From the NCBI GenBank assembly GCA_942491735.1, contig CALOCN010000014.1, positions 1,488,001-1,552,000 on the forward strand: a DNA stretch of 64,000 nt, written 5' to 3'. This document shows, piece by piece, positions 50,189-59,300 of this stretch (position 1 is its first letter; each line of letters begins with the position of its first letter). The stretch comes from CALOCN01 sp942491735 (GTDB taxonomy: Bacteria; Eisenbacteria; RBG-16-71-46; JABDJR01). The notes under the pieces were generated by a model, which saw only the letters and a program-made list of their open reading frames with translations, made no database searches and was not told the DNA's origin. A program made the position numbers and the translations under genes.

Positions 50189-50746
50189 ATGAACACGGTG
50201 GAATTCGGCAAGCGGATCAAGCAACTCCGCCTCTCCCAGGGGTTCACCCTGAAGGACATCGAGGCGCGGGTTGGGGTCTCGGCCACCCATGTCTCGGAAA
50301 TCGAGCGGGGCAAGACCTCGCCCACGGTGGGGGCGCTGACCAAGATCGCCCACGCGCTCCAGGTGAATCCGTCGTTTCTCGTGGACCTGCCGGTGGGGGA
50401 TGACATCTCCCTGACCCGGGACGGGGAGCGGGACCGCCTGGTCGGCCCCAAGCATCGGGCCGAGTGGGAGATCCTCACCCGAGAGAACCCCTCCGCCGAA
50501 CTCTCGCTGTTCGTGCTGGACCTCGAGCCGGACATGACCGAACCCATGGTTCGTCAGCCTCGATCCGGCGACAAGTTCCTCCACATCATCGAAGGCATCC
50601 TCCAGATCGAAGTGGGGGAGCAACGATTTGTCCTGCGTCGCGGTGACAGCATCCACTTCAAGGCGTCACACCCCTTGAGGATGCTCAACCTGGGCGAGTC
50701 CACCTGCCGGGTTTTCTGGGCCGATTGGCCGCGATTCACGCTCTAG
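50189..50746 (+). CDS. XRE-family regulator with cupin domain (first of tandem pair)
   Basis: 185 residues: an N-terminal helix-turn-helix (TLKDIEARVGVSATHVSEIERGKTSPT in two adjacent parts, about residues 19-45) and a C-terminal cupin_2 barrel (about 105-180). Such XRE-cupin proteins regulate transport and catabolism genes, with the cupin as sensor. The cupin keeps few of the usual metal-binding His/Glu residues, so the ligand site may differ from its neighbour's. GGGAGG precedes the ATG. The second copy starts 9 bases after its stop. Confidence 0.87.
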   Translation: MNTVEFGKRIKQLRLSQGFTLKDIEARVGVSATHVSEIERGKTSPTVGALTKIAHALQVNPSFLVDLPVGDDISLTRDGERDRLVGPKHRAEWEILTRENPSAELSLFVLDLEPDMTEPMVRQPRSGDKFLHIIEGILQIEVGEQRFVLRRGDSIHFKASHPLRMLNLGESTCRVFWADWPRFTL

Positions 50747-50755
50747 GAGATGGAC

Positions 50756-51352
50756 ATGATCACCAAGGAAGACCTCGGCAGCCGACTTCGCACCACGCGC
50801 AAACAGCAGGGGCTCACCCTCAAGGATCTGGAGCGGGTCTCCGGTTTCAGTGCGACCCATATCTCGGAGATCGAACGCGGCAAGACCTCACCCACCATCG
50901 GCGCGCTGGTTCGGATCGCCAACGCCCTGGGCAAGGAAGCTTCGTTCTTCCTCGAGGAAGAGCAACTCAACGAGGTGGCCTTCGTGCGTCGGGACGAACG
51001 TCAGCCCATTCCCCCGGAAGAGGCCAAGGTGAGGGGGGAGTACCTGACCCCCGGCATACCGGGCGGCCGCCTCAACGCGTACATGCTGTATCTGGAGCCG
51101 GGCAAGGTGGAGGACATCGTCTACACCGCCCACGCCGGGGAAGAGGCCGCCTACGTGATCCAGGGATCGGTGGAGTACCGGGTGGGGGAGCAGGGGTTCC
51201 AGCTTCATCGGGGAGACGCCATCCACTATCCGTCCGACCGACCGCACGGTTTCCGCAACGTGGGAAGGGACCCGGCCCAGATTCTCGTCGTGTCCACCAA
51301 GCGACTGCGGCTGAACAACTCGTCCTCGGGAACCACCGGCCGCGTGTTCTAG
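50756..51352 (+). CDS. XRE-family regulator with cupin domain (second of tandem pair)
   Basis: 198 residues from the ATG at 50756, chosen because AGGAG is 6 bases upstream; an ATG two codons earlier abuts that site. Its helix-turn-helix (FSATHISEIERGKTSPTIGALV) is nearly identical in recognition helix to the upstream protein (SATHVSEIERGKTSPTVGAL), so both likely read the same operator, while the cupin parts differ more. Here the cupin has DIVYTAHAGEEAAYVIQGSVEYRV and HRGDAIHYPSDRPHGFRNVG, with more candidate metal ligands. Two regulators with one DNA specificity and two sensors, or a heterodimer, is an attractive reading. Confidence 0.87.
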   Translation: MITKEDLGSRLRTTRKQQGLTLKDLERVSGFSATHISEIERGKTSPTIGALVRIANALGKEASFFLEEEQLNEVAFVRRDERQPIPPEEAKVRGEYLTPGIPGGRLNAYMLYLEPGKVEDIVYTAHAGEEAAYVIQGSVEYRVGEQGFQLHRGDAIHYPSDRPHGFRNVGRDPAQILVVSTKRLRLNNSSSGTTGRVF

Positions 51353-51378
51353 AAGTCTAGAAGGGGCGCCTCTTGGGG

Positions 51379-52224
51379 CTAACCGACGCCCTTGGCCTTG
51401 GCCTCGTCCCACAACCGGTCCATGGTAGCCAGGTCGGAGCGCTCCGGGGTGAGGCCCTCTTCCCGCAGTTTCCCTTCGACGTACCGGAACCGTTGGGTGA
51501 ACTTGTGGGTGGTGGATCGGAGCGCCCGCTCCGGATCGATCCGCAGGTAGCGGGCCACGTTGACCACCGAGAACAGCAGGTCCCCGATCTCGTCCTCCAG
51601 CTGCTCGGCCCGTGCCTCGCCCTCCAGCTCCCGACGCAACTCCCCGGTTTCCTCGTCGATCTTCTTCATGGCCTCGGCCACGTTGGGCCATTCGAATCCC
51701 ACCGCACCCGCCTTCTCCGAGATGCGAAACGCGGTGGTCAGGGCGGGGAGCCCCTTGGGTCGGTTCCCCAGCGCCGACGGGGCCTCGGCGCCCGCGGCCT
51801 CCTGCTCATCCCGCTTGAGCTCCTCCCATTGGCGCAGCGCCCCTTCGGAGCCGATCTCGTCCCCCCCCCCGAAGACATGGGGGTGGCGCCGGATGAGCTT
51901 CTCGACCACCCCGTCGCAGGCCGCGTCCAGGGAGCCCCAGCGTGACCGTTCTCCCACCGTACCCAGGAGCATGATGAGAAAGAGAAGGTCCCCCAGTTCC
52001 TCGCGATACCCCTCGGGGTTGCCTTCGGCCACCGCTTCCACCACCTCGAACATCTCCTCCTGGAGATAGGGGGTGAGGGTCTCGACGGTCTGCTCCTGAT
52101 CCCAGGGGCAGCCTCCGGGGGAGGTGAGGAGTTGGGCCAGCGCGCGCACCCGTTCGAGCGGGGGGCCGGCGTCGCGGATCCGCTCTGCCTTGGCCTGTGG
52201 GGATGGCTGGGAAGGGTCGGACAT
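51379..52224 (-). CDS. mazG: MazG nucleoside triphosphate pyrophosphohydrolase
   Basis: 281 residues from the ATG at 52224. Two tandem MazG folds: the first has CPWDQEQTVETL, LQEEMFEVVEA and GYREELGDLLF (the EExxE...ExxD metal site); the second has KIDEETGELRRELEGEARAEQLEDEIGDLLFSVV in two stretches. MazG hydrolyses (d)NTPs to monophosphates and limits misincorporation or stringent signalling in other bacteria. An extended -10 lies 8 bases before the ATG, with no ribosome-binding site, so this mRNA also looks leaderless. It is divergent from hemE. Confidence 0.93.
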   Translation of the reverse strand: MSDPSQPSPQAKAERIRDAGPPLERVRALAQLLTSPGGCPWDQEQTVETLTPYLQEEMFEVVEAVAEGNPEGYREELGDLLFLIMLLGTVGERSRWGSLDAACDGVVEKLIRRHPHVFGGGDEIGSEGALRQWEELKRDEQEAAGAEAPSALGNRPKGLPALTTAFRISEKAGAVGFEWPNVAEAMKKIDEETGELRRELEGEARAEQLEDEIGDLLFSVVNVARYLRIDPERALRSTTHKFTQRFRYVEGKLREEGLTPERSDLATMDRLWDEAKAKGVG

Positions 52225-52232
52225 GGGGCGGG

Positions 52233-52241
52233 ACGATAGCA
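52233..52241 (-). promoter_or_regulatory. Extended -10 of mazG, implying a leaderless mRNA
   Basis: On the minus strand, TGCTATCGT ends 8 bases before the mazG ATG, the same spacing as the TACACT before rsgA. Confidence 0.5.
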
Positions 52242-52303
52242 CAGTTCGCCAGAATGGAGGCCGAGGGTGGCCTCGGATCGTGGCGAGCAGGCGACCCGAA
52301 GAG

Positions 52304-52309
52304 TACACT
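52304..52309 (+). promoter_or_regulatory. -10 element of the haem operon
   Basis: TACACT, 29 bases before the hemE ATG, which has AGAGGAA as ribosome-binding site. No clear -35. Confidence 0.45.
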
Positions 52310-52338
52310 TGGGCGGTCACCCAGGCCGCAGAGGAACC

Positions 52339-53451
52339 ATGACCCAACCGACGACACATCTCAGCGTAGACGCTTCCATTGATCCCCTGTTTCTCCGCGC
52401 CATTCGTGGGGAGGCGGTGGAGACCACGCCCATCTGGATCATGCGCCAGGCCGGGCGCTATCTGCCCGAGTACCGGCGGGTTCGGGAGCAGGTGGATTTC
52501 CTCACCCTGTGCAAGACCCCGGACCTTGCGGTGGAGGTCACCCTCCAGCCCATCCGGCGCTTCGGGTTCGACGCGGCGATCCTGTTCTCCGACATCTTTG
52601 TCCCGGTGGAGCCGATGGGGGTGGACCTGACCTTCGCCCCCGGGCCGGTCATCGCGTCCCCCATCCGCACCGAGGCCGACATCCGGCGTCTGGGACGACC
52701 GGACCCCACCCGGTCGGTGCCGTTCGTGCTGGAGACCGTGCGGACGTTGCGCCGGGAGCTTCCGCCTTCGGTCGCGCTGATCGGGTTTGCCGGTGCGCCC
52801 TTCACCCTTGCCGCATACCTGGTGGAGGGGGGGAAGTCGAACAACTACCACCGTCTCAAGCGTCTCATGTACGCCGAACCCCTCGCCTTCCACGCCCTCA
52901 TGGAGAAGCTGAGCCTGGTCGTCGCGGACTACCTGCTGGCCCAGATCGAGGCCGGAGCGCAGGCGGTGCAGCTCTTCGATACCTGGGCCGGTCTCCTGAG
53001 TCCCTCCGACTACGAGGAGCATGTGCTGCCCCATGTGCGGCGCATCGTGGAAGCGGTTCACACTCCGGACGTTCCCCTTGTTCTCTACGGCAACGGAACC
53101 GGTGCGTTGCTGGAGCTCATGGATGCCAGCGGCGCCGACGTGCTTGGCCTGGATTGGCGGACCAGCGCCGCCGATGCCCGTCGTCGCCTGGGGGTCCATC
53201 GACCCCTTCAGGGAAACCTCGACCCGGCCGCGCTCTTTGCTCCTCCCACCGTGGTGCGACAGGAGGTGTCGCGTATCATGGATGAGGTCGGCATCGGCAC
53301 GCCCCATGTATTCAACCTCGGTCACGGCATCACTCCGGAAGCGCCCATCGACGCGGTGGCCGATCTGGTGCAGTTCGTGCACCAGGAAGGACGTCGCCGC
53401 CGCGCCTCCAGCACCCTTGCCGTCGAACCCAGCGAGGTGTTCGAGGAATGA
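52339..53451 (+). CDS. hemE: Uroporphyrinogen decarboxylase
   Basis: 370 residues from the ATG at 52339. PIWIMRQAGRYLPEYR near the N-terminus and IGFAGAPFTLAAYLVEGG in the middle are the two family signatures, and FNLGHGITPE closes the barrel; the substrate-binding Asp is in LFSDIFVP. It decarboxylates the four acetate side chains of uroporphyrinogen III. It leads a nine-gene run that ends with hemL, in which nearly all junctions are ATGA or TGATG. Confidence 0.97.
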   Translation: MTQPTTHLSVDASIDPLFLRAIRGEAVETTPIWIMRQAGRYLPEYRRVREQVDFLTLCKTPDLAVEVTLQPIRRFGFDAAILFSDIFVPVEPMGVDLTFAPGPVIASPIRTEADIRRLGRPDPTRSVPFVLETVRTLRRELPPSVALIGFAGAPFTLAAYLVEGGKSNNYHRLKRLMYAEPLAFHALMEKLSLVVADYLLAQIEAGAQAVQLFDTWAGLLSPSDYEEHVLPHVRRIVEAVHTPDVPLVLYGNGTGALLELMDASGADVLGLDWRTSAADARRRLGVHRPLQGNLDPAALFAPPTVVRQEVSRIMDEVGIGTPHVFNLGHGITPEAPIDAVADLVQFVHQEGRRRRASSTLAVEPSEVFEE

Positions 53452-54860
53452 GCAACGAACTCCTGGATCTGGTCGTGGTGGGTGGCGGCATCTCCGGGCT
53501 GGTAGCCGCCCGCACCGTGGTGGCCCGCAAGCCGCGGTGGGACGTCGCGGTGCTGGAGCGGGAGACCCGCGCCGGCGGCACCATCCTCAGCGATCGGATC
53601 GAGGATTGCATCTCCGAGTGGGGTCCCAACGGATACCTCGACAACGCGCCGGCCACGAGCGACCTGGTACGCGACCTGGGTCTGGAGTCGCGCTCGGTCG
53701 TCTCCGGGGATGCGGCGAAGAAGCGGTTCCTGTTCGTGCGGGGGGAGCTTCGCCCGCTTCCCATGGCCCCGCCCCGGTTCCTGGGTTCCGACCTCCTGTC
53801 GCGGCGGGGTCGCGCCCGCGCCCTGGTCGAACCGTTCATCCGCAGCCGCGCATCCAGGGACGAGACGGTGCGTGAGTTCTTCACCCGGCGTTTCGGCGTC
53901 GAGGTGGCCGACGTCCTGGCCGACGCCCTGGTGGCCGGGGTCTTTGGCGGGGACTCGGGGCAGACCAGCATGGCGGCGGCCTTCCCGGCCATCACCCGCA
54001 TGGAAGCGGAATCCGGCGGCGTGGTCCGCGGCATGATCGCCATGGCCCGGGAACGCAAACGACGCGGTGAGTCCCGTCAACGTTCCACTCCCATCCGGTC
54101 CTTCGACCAGGGAATGGGTGTCCTCATCGACGCGCTTTGCCGGGGGTTGGGGAACCGCATGCGGAGCGGGATCGCCGTTTCCTCGATCCGCACAAACCCG
54201 CGGGGATTCCGGATCGAGAGCGAAACCGGTCCGCCCATGCTGGCGCGCCGGGTCCTCGTGGCCACGCCGGCCCACGCCGGGAGCCGGTTGCTCCGGGACG
54301 GCTGGCCGGGAATTGCCGGCCAACTCGACGCCATTCCCTACGCCGGGATCGCGGTGGTCGGCCTGGTCTACCCGCGAAGCCAGGTCGGGCATCCGCTGGA
54401 CGGTTTCGGATTCCTGGTCCCCCGGGGACAGGGGCCGCGTCTCATCGGCTGCCTGTGGCCGGGAAGTATTTTCCAGGAGCATGTGCCTGCGGACCGTGCG
54501 TACCTGAGGGTCATGCTGGGTGGAGCGCGGGATCCCGAAGGGGCCATGCTGGCCGACGGCAAGACCGTGGATCTGGCGCGCAAGGAAGTGGAGCGGCTGC
54601 TCCAGGTCAGCGGCACGCCCCTCACCCACGTGCTCTATCGACATCCGCGCGGGATTCCGCAGTACACGGTGGGTCATCTCGAGCGTATCGCCCGGCTGGA
54701 CGCCGACGTGGCGAACGTCCCCGGGCTCTACCTGGCCGGCAACGCGTACCATGGGGTGGGCGTCAACGATTGCATCCGCGAGGCCGCTAGGGTCGCGGAA
54801 CGCCTGGTCGCCGCCGCGGAACCGGAGACCGCCCCCCAACCCGAGCAGGTCGTTTCATGA
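53448..54860 (+). CDS. hemY: Oxygen-dependent protoporphyrinogen/coproporphyrinogen oxidase (HemY/CgoX)
   Basis: 470 residues. N-terminal FAD motif VVVGGGISGLVAART, then VLERETRAGGTI, and a C-terminal NVPGLYLAGNAYHGVGVNDCI that completes the FAD site. This is the HemY/PPOX family. Whether it oxidises protoporphyrinogen or coproporphyrinogen III depends on the rest of the pathway, and neither hemH/cpfC nor a decarboxylase is in the window. ATGA overlap with hemE and with the thymidine phosphorylase gene. Confidence 0.93.
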   Translation: MSNELLDLVVVGGGISGLVAARTVVARKPRWDVAVLERETRAGGTILSDRIEDCISEWGPNGYLDNAPATSDLVRDLGLESRSVVSGDAAKKRFLFVRGELRPLPMAPPRFLGSDLLSRRGRARALVEPFIRSRASRDETVREFFTRRFGVEVADVLADALVAGVFGGDSGQTSMAAAFPAITRMEAESGGVVRGMIAMARERKRRGESRQRSTPIRSFDQGMGVLIDALCRGLGNRMRSGIAVSSIRTNPRGFRIESETGPPMLARRVLVATPAHAGSRLLRDGWPGIAGQLDAIPYAGIAVVGLVYPRSQVGHPLDGFGFLVPRGQGPRLIGCLWPGSIFQEHVPADRAYLRVMLGGARDPEGAMLADGKTVDLARKEVERLLQVSGTPLTHVLYRHPRGIPQYTVGHLERIARLDADVANVPGLYLAGNAYHGVGVNDCIREAARVAERLVAAAEPETAPQPEQVVS

Positions 54861-56215
54861 GCCTCTCCCCCTCGGGGGTTCTTCGCCGCAAACGGGATGG
54901 CGAGGCCCTCACCGATCAGGAGATCGAGTTCTTCATCCGGGGTTTCGTGGACGGGAGCGTGGCCCCCTATCAGATGGGGGCGTTCCTCATGGCGGTCACC
55001 CTCAACGGAATGACCCCCGCCGAAACCGCCGCCCTCACCCGGGTCATGGTGGACTCCGGAACCACGCTGTCCTGGCCCGGGCTGGACGCGGCCACCGTGG
55101 ACAAGCACTCGACGGGCGGGGTGGGAGACCTCATCTCGTTGCCGTTGGCCCCGCTGGTCGCGGCCAACGGCGTTGCCGTACCCATGATCTCGGGTCGCGG
55201 CCTGGGGCACACCGGCGGGACCCTCGACAAGCTGGAGAGCATCCCGGGCCTGCGCACCGACCTCGACCCCAAGCGATTCCGTGAGGTGTTGGAGAGCGCC
55301 GGATTTGCCATGGGGGGGCAGACCGAGGATCTCGCTCCCGCCGACCGGCGCATGTACGCCATGCGCGACGTCACCGCCACGGTGGAGTGCATTCCGCTCA
55401 TCGTGAGCAGCATTCTCAGCAAGAAGGTGGCCGAGGGCATCGACGCGCTGGTGCTCGACGTGAAGTGCGGTCGTGGCGCGTTCATGAAGACGGAAACGGA
55501 TGCCTTGAAGCTGGCCGGGGAACTGGTCCGGGTGGGGACCCTCATGGGCAAGCGGGTGGTGGGGTTCGTCACCGACATGGAGGCCCCCCTGGGGCGACGC
55601 ATCGGGAACGCCCTGGAAGCCCGCACCGCCATCGACTGTCTGCGCGGCGAGGGCCCGGACGACGTCACCGAGCTGGTGCGCACCCTCGGGGCGGCCATGC
55701 TGTGTCTGGGCGGGGTGACCGGGGACTTCGCCGACGCCCAGGGGCGGATGGACGCGGCGGTGGCGGACGGTTCCGGTCGCGATCGGTTCCGGATCATGGT
55801 CGAAGCCCAGGGGGGAGACCCCGCGGTGATCGACGACGCCGAGCTTCTTCCCGCCGCCCCGGTGGTGGAACCGGTGCTGGCCACCCGGGACGGGTTCGTC
55901 ACCGACCTGGATTCCTATGCCCTGGGCATGGCGGTGGTGGACCTGGGCGGCGGGCGCCGCCGATCGGAGGACACCATTGACCCGGCGGTGGGTGTCGTCC
56001 TCTCCAAGGTCTACGGGGATCCGGTGAAGACCGGCGACCGGCTGGCCGAGGTGCACGCCACGGACATCGATGCCGCCCGCACCGTGAGCGCCCAACGGGT
56101 GGCCGGTGCGTTGCGGATCGGCGAGGAGGCGCCGCCTGCTCGACCCCTGGTCCGCTACCTGGTGACCGCCGAGGGGGCGGTTCCTTGGCAGGGGAGCGCC
56201 TCATGGACCTCATGA
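54857..56215 (+). CDS. Thymidine/pyrimidine-nucleoside phosphorylase
   Basis: 452 residues. The hallmark DKHSTGGVGDLISLPLAP binds phosphate, and VPMISGRGLGHTGGTLDKLESIPG is the family signature. SSILSKKVAEG and LVLDVKCGRGAFM complete the active site. It cleaves thymidine (or also uridine, if the Pdp type) to base and deoxyribose-1-phosphate. I cannot tell DeoA from Pdp by eye. It lies inside the haem operon with ATGA overlap on its 5' side and a 37-base gap on its 3' side, an odd placement without an obvious metabolic reason. Confidence 0.92.
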   Translation: MSLSPSGVLRRKRDGEALTDQEIEFFIRGFVDGSVAPYQMGAFLMAVTLNGMTPAETAALTRVMVDSGTTLSWPGLDAATVDKHSTGGVGDLISLPLAPLVAANGVAVPMISGRGLGHTGGTLDKLESIPGLRTDLDPKRFREVLESAGFAMGGQTEDLAPADRRMYAMRDVTATVECIPLIVSSILSKKVAEGIDALVLDVKCGRGAFMKTETDALKLAGELVRVGTLMGKRVVGFVTDMEAPLGRRIGNALEARTAIDCLRGEGPDDVTELVRTLGAAMLCLGGVTGDFADAQGRMDAAVADGSGRDRFRIMVEAQGGDPAVIDDAELLPAAPVVEPVLATRDGFVTDLDSYALGMAVVDLGGGRRRSEDTIDPAVGVVLSKVYGDPVKTGDRLAEVHATDIDAARTVSAQRVAGALRIGEEAPPARPLVRYLVTAEGAVPWQGSASWTS

Positions 56216-56252
56216 GTTCCCCCGGGCGGTTGGCGATCCGGAGCGTGTCCGC

Positions 56253-57086
56253 GTGATCGACACCAAGCTCATTCTCAACGTCCTCCTCCACCTGCTTCCG
56301 GTGTTGTTCGGCTTCACGTTCTTCAACTACCTGCTGGTGTTCGTCTCCGAGGACAAGACGGTGCGCCGCCTGGCTCGGCCGCTCCTGGCCGTCTCGGTGG
56401 TCACCAACTTCATCTATCTCCTGGGATTCACCATCTATTTCGAACACATCCCGATGGTGAACGTGTTCCAGGTGGTGGGGGCGGTGGGTTTCGCGGTGGC
56501 CGCGACCTATCTGTGGGTCGAGACCAAGGCGGGCACGCTGCACACCGGCCCGTTCATCCTGTTCCTGGTCCTGGCCTGCCAGGTCATCAACACCCTGTTT
56601 CCGAAACTCGACCGCGAGGTTCCGGAGATCCTCCAGGACGGCCTGTTCAGCCTGCACGTGAGCGCGGCGGTGCTGGGGTATTCGGCGTTCGTTGTTTCCG
56701 CCGTCTACGGTTTCCTCTACCTGCTTCTCTACCAGGACATCCGCCGCAAGCGATTCGGCCTGGTGTTCCGGCGGCTTCCCTCCCTGGATATCCTGGACCG
56801 CATGAACGCCGCCGCGTCGCTGGTCGGGTTCATGTTTCTTACCGTGGCCATCGCGGTGGGCGCGGCCTGGAGCAGCCGGATCTACGGGGAAGTCCATCTG
56901 GACCCCAAGGTCGTCGCGGCCGGCGTGACCTGGCTGGTCTACGGTCTGGCCATCGCGGCCCGTCGATGGACTTCGTGGAGTGGGCCCCGCATGGCCTATT
57001 CCTCCCTGATCGGGTTCGTGGTCATCCTCTTCTCGATCTTCGGGGTGAACTTCTTCTTCACCCGGTTCCACGAGTTCAGCGGCTGA
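56253..57086 (+). CDS. CcsA/HemX-like cytochrome c assembly membrane protein
   Basis: 277 residues from a GTG at 56253 (GGAG 9 bases upstream), eight hydrophobic segments. It has the WWD-like/CcsA pattern, including LHVSAAVLGYSAFVVSAVYGFLYL and conserved His in membrane-flanking positions, but a weak tryptophan-rich motif. It is shorter than CcsA proper, so HemX (which sits before hemA and affects its stability in Bacillus) is the closest name. Its position directly before hemA (TGATG overlap) supports HemX over a cytochrome c ligase. Confidence 0.8.
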   Translation: MIDTKLILNVLLHLLPVLFGFTFFNYLLVFVSEDKTVRRLARPLLAVSVVTNFIYLLGFTIYFEHIPMVNVFQVVGAVGFAVAATYLWVETKAGTLHTGPFILFLVLACQVINTLFPKLDREVPEILQDGLFSLHVSAAVLGYSAFVVSAVYGFLYLLLYQDIRRKRFGLVFRRLPSLDILDRMNAAASLVGFMFLTVAIAVGAAWSSRIYGEVHLDPKVVAAGVTWLVYGLAIAARRWTSWSGPRMAYSSLIGFVVILFSIFGVNFFFTRFHEFSG

Positions 57087-58381
57087 TGGGGCTCGTGGTC
57101 CTCGGTCTCAATCACGATACCGCCTCCCTCGACGTGCGCGAACGCGTGGTCTATTCGCGGGCCGAGGCGATGGACCTGCTGCGGCGGCTCAAGGTGGAGA
57201 GCGACATTCCCCAGGCCATGCTGATCAGCACCTGCAACCGGACCGAGGTGTACGCCCTTGCCCCGGAAGTGGAGGTCGCGTCCGACGTGCTGACCCGCCG
57301 GCTCTTCGCGGAGCGTCTGGGGGGGGACACGCCGGACCTGCTCTACCGCCGCCTCGATCGGGAGGCGGTGCATCACCTGTTCCGGGTGACCTGCGGGCTG
57401 GATTCCCAGATTCTCGGCGAGCAGGAAATCCTGGGGCAGGTTCGGGGGGCCTACGACATTGCCGTTTCCGCGGAAACCGCGGGGACACTGCTGCATCGGC
57501 TGGCCACCCGGGCATTCCGGGTGGGAAAGCGGGCCCGCACGGAGACCCGCATCTCCACCGGGTCGATGTCCGTGGCGTTCGCCGCGGTGGATCTGGCCGA
57601 GAAGGTCTTCCAGAGCCTGAAGGGGCGTGGCGCGCTCCTGATCGGGGCGGGGGAGAACGGGGCGCTCTGCGCCCAGCATCTCCTGTCGCGGGGCGTGGAA
57701 CCCCTCCTCATCGCCAACCGCACCCTGTCCCGGGCCGAGGACCTGGCGCGGCAGCTGGGGGGGCAGGCGGTTCCCATGGACGGTCTGGTGGAGGCCCTGG
57801 CGTCGGTGGACATCGCGGTCACCACCACCGGTTCTCCCACGCCCATCCTTGAAGCTCCCGCCGTCCGTGCGGTCATGAAGCGACGCAGCGAACGCAGCCT
57901 GGTCCTCATCGACATCGCCGTGCCGCGCGATGTGCATCCGTCGGTGGACGAGATCTTCAACGTGTTCCGGTTCGACATGGATGCCCTCGAGGGAATCGTC
58001 GAGCGCAACCGCGCGCTGCGTCGGGACGAGGTCCCGGCCGTGGAGCGGTTGGTCAGTTCGGAGGTCGAGGGATTCATGCGGTGGTGGAGCAGCCTCGCCT
58101 CGGCCCCGGTCATCGCGGACATCCACGCCGCGTTCGAAGCGGTGCGGGAGACGGAGATTCGACGCAACGCGAAACGGTTCGCGGCGGGAGATCGCGAGCA
58201 ACTGGAGGTCTTCAGCCGGACCCTGGTGCGCAAGCTCCTCATGGGACTGACCACGGAGATCAAACACTATCGCCCGGACGATCCGGTGCAGATGGAACGC
58301 CTGGCCACGTTGCGGCGCGTGTTTCATCTGGACGAGGACGATGGGGACATCAGCGACTTCGAGGAGTCCGACCTTGCCTGA
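57086..58381 (+). CDS. hemA: Glutamyl-tRNA reductase
   Basis: 431 residues from the ATG at 57086 (TGATG with the HemX-like gene). LISTCNRTEVY holds the catalytic Cys50; GLDSQILGEQEILGQV and the NADPH motif GALLIGAGENGALCAQHL follow, then a C-terminal dimerisation helix region. It makes glutamate-1-semialdehyde from Glu-tRNA, so this organism uses the C5 route to tetrapyrroles, consistent with hemL at the end of the operon. The stop overlaps the hemC start region. Confidence 0.97.
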   Translation: MGLVVLGLNHDTASLDVRERVVYSRAEAMDLLRRLKVESDIPQAMLISTCNRTEVYALAPEVEVASDVLTRRLFAERLGGDTPDLLYRRLDREAVHHLFRVTCGLDSQILGEQEILGQVRGAYDIAVSAETAGTLLHRLATRAFRVGKRARTETRISTGSMSVAFAAVDLAEKVFQSLKGRGALLIGAGENGALCAQHLLSRGVEPLLIANRTLSRAEDLARQLGGQAVPMDGLVEALASVDIAVTTTGSPTPILEAPAVRAVMKRRSERSLVLIDIAVPRDVHPSVDEIFNVFRFDMDALEGIVERNRALRRDEVPAVERLVSSEVEGFMRWWSSLASAPVIADIHAAFEAVRETEIRRNAKRFAAGDREQLEVFSRTLVRKLLMGLTTEIKHYRPDDPVQMERLATLRRVFHLDEDDGDISDFEESDLA

Positions 58382-59300
58382 GATCACGATCGCCACGCGG
58401 GGCTCCACGCTCGCCCTGACCCAGTCCCGGTGGGTTGCCAAATGTCTCGAGGAGGCGCACCCGGGTCTGGTCGTCCATCTGAGCGTGGTCAAGACGACGG
58501 GGGACCTGCAGCAGGAAGCCTCCCTGCGGGTCATCGGGGGCAAGGGTGCCTTCACCAGGGAAGTGCAGGAGGCCATGCTGGAGGGGCGGGCCGATGTGGC
58601 AGTGCACAGCCTCAAGGATCTGCCCACCGAACCGGTGCCCGGGTTGCGGGTGTGGGCCCATCCCGAACGCGAGGACCCGCGGGACGCCTGGTTCGGTCGG
58701 GAGGGACTGCGTTTCGCCGATCTCACCCCGCAGTCGACGGTGGCCACCGGATCGCTGCGTCGCGAGGCCCAGGTGCGTGCGCATACTCCCGGGGTTTCCG
58801 TGATTCCGTTGCGCGGCAACGTGGACACCCGGATCCGGAAGTTCCGCGAGGGGTTGGCCGACGGAATGCTCATCGCCGCGGCCGGACTCTCCCGTCTGGG
58901 TCGCCTCCGGGAAGCCACCGAACTGCTGGAACCGGGCGATCTGGTTCCCGCCCCGGGCCAGGGCATCCTCGCCGTGGAGGGACGGGACGACGACGCGACC
59001 CGGGACCTGTTGCTGCCCCTGGAGGATCCGCAGACCCGGATTCGCGCCCGGGCCGAACGCGCGTTCCTTGCCGAACTGGGAGCCGGGTGCGAGGTTCCGG
59101 TCGGCGCGCTTGCGCACGTGGAAGGGGATCGGGTGCGTCTCGAGGGACTCATCGCCTCCCCGGACGGGAGCGCGGTCCTGCGTCTGGTCCGCGATGCGCC
59201 GGTTACGGAGGCCGAGGACCTCGGGCGGGACATCGCACGACGACTGCTCGCGGCCGGCGGGGACCGGGTGCTGGCCGCGGTACGCGGACCCGGTCCGTGA
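58374..59300 (+). CDS. hemC: Hydroxymethylbilane synthase
   Basis: 308 residues from a TTG at 58374, selected because GAGGAG lies 7 bases upstream and the next residues PEITIATRGSTLAL are the usual N-terminus. The start falls 8 bases inside hemA. VKTTGDLQQEASL, KDLPTEPVPGL and LRGNVDTRIRK bind substrate, and Cys239 in GAGCEVPVGA holds the dipyrromethane cofactor. It assembles four porphobilinogens into the linear tetrapyrrole. Confidence 0.96.
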   Translation: MPEITIATRGSTLALTQSRWVAKCLEEAHPGLVVHLSVVKTTGDLQQEASLRVIGGKGAFTREVQEAMLEGRADVAVHSLKDLPTEPVPGLRVWAHPEREDPRDAWFGREGLRFADLTPQSTVATGSLRREAQVRAHTPGVSVIPLRGNVDTRIRKFREGLADGMLIAAAGLSRLGRLREATELLEPGDLVPAPGQGILAVEGRDDDATRDLLLPLEDPQTRIRARAERAFLAELGAGCEVPVGALAHVEGDRVRLEGLIASPDGSAVLRLVRDAPVTEAEDLGRDIARRLLAAGGDRVLAAVRGPGP

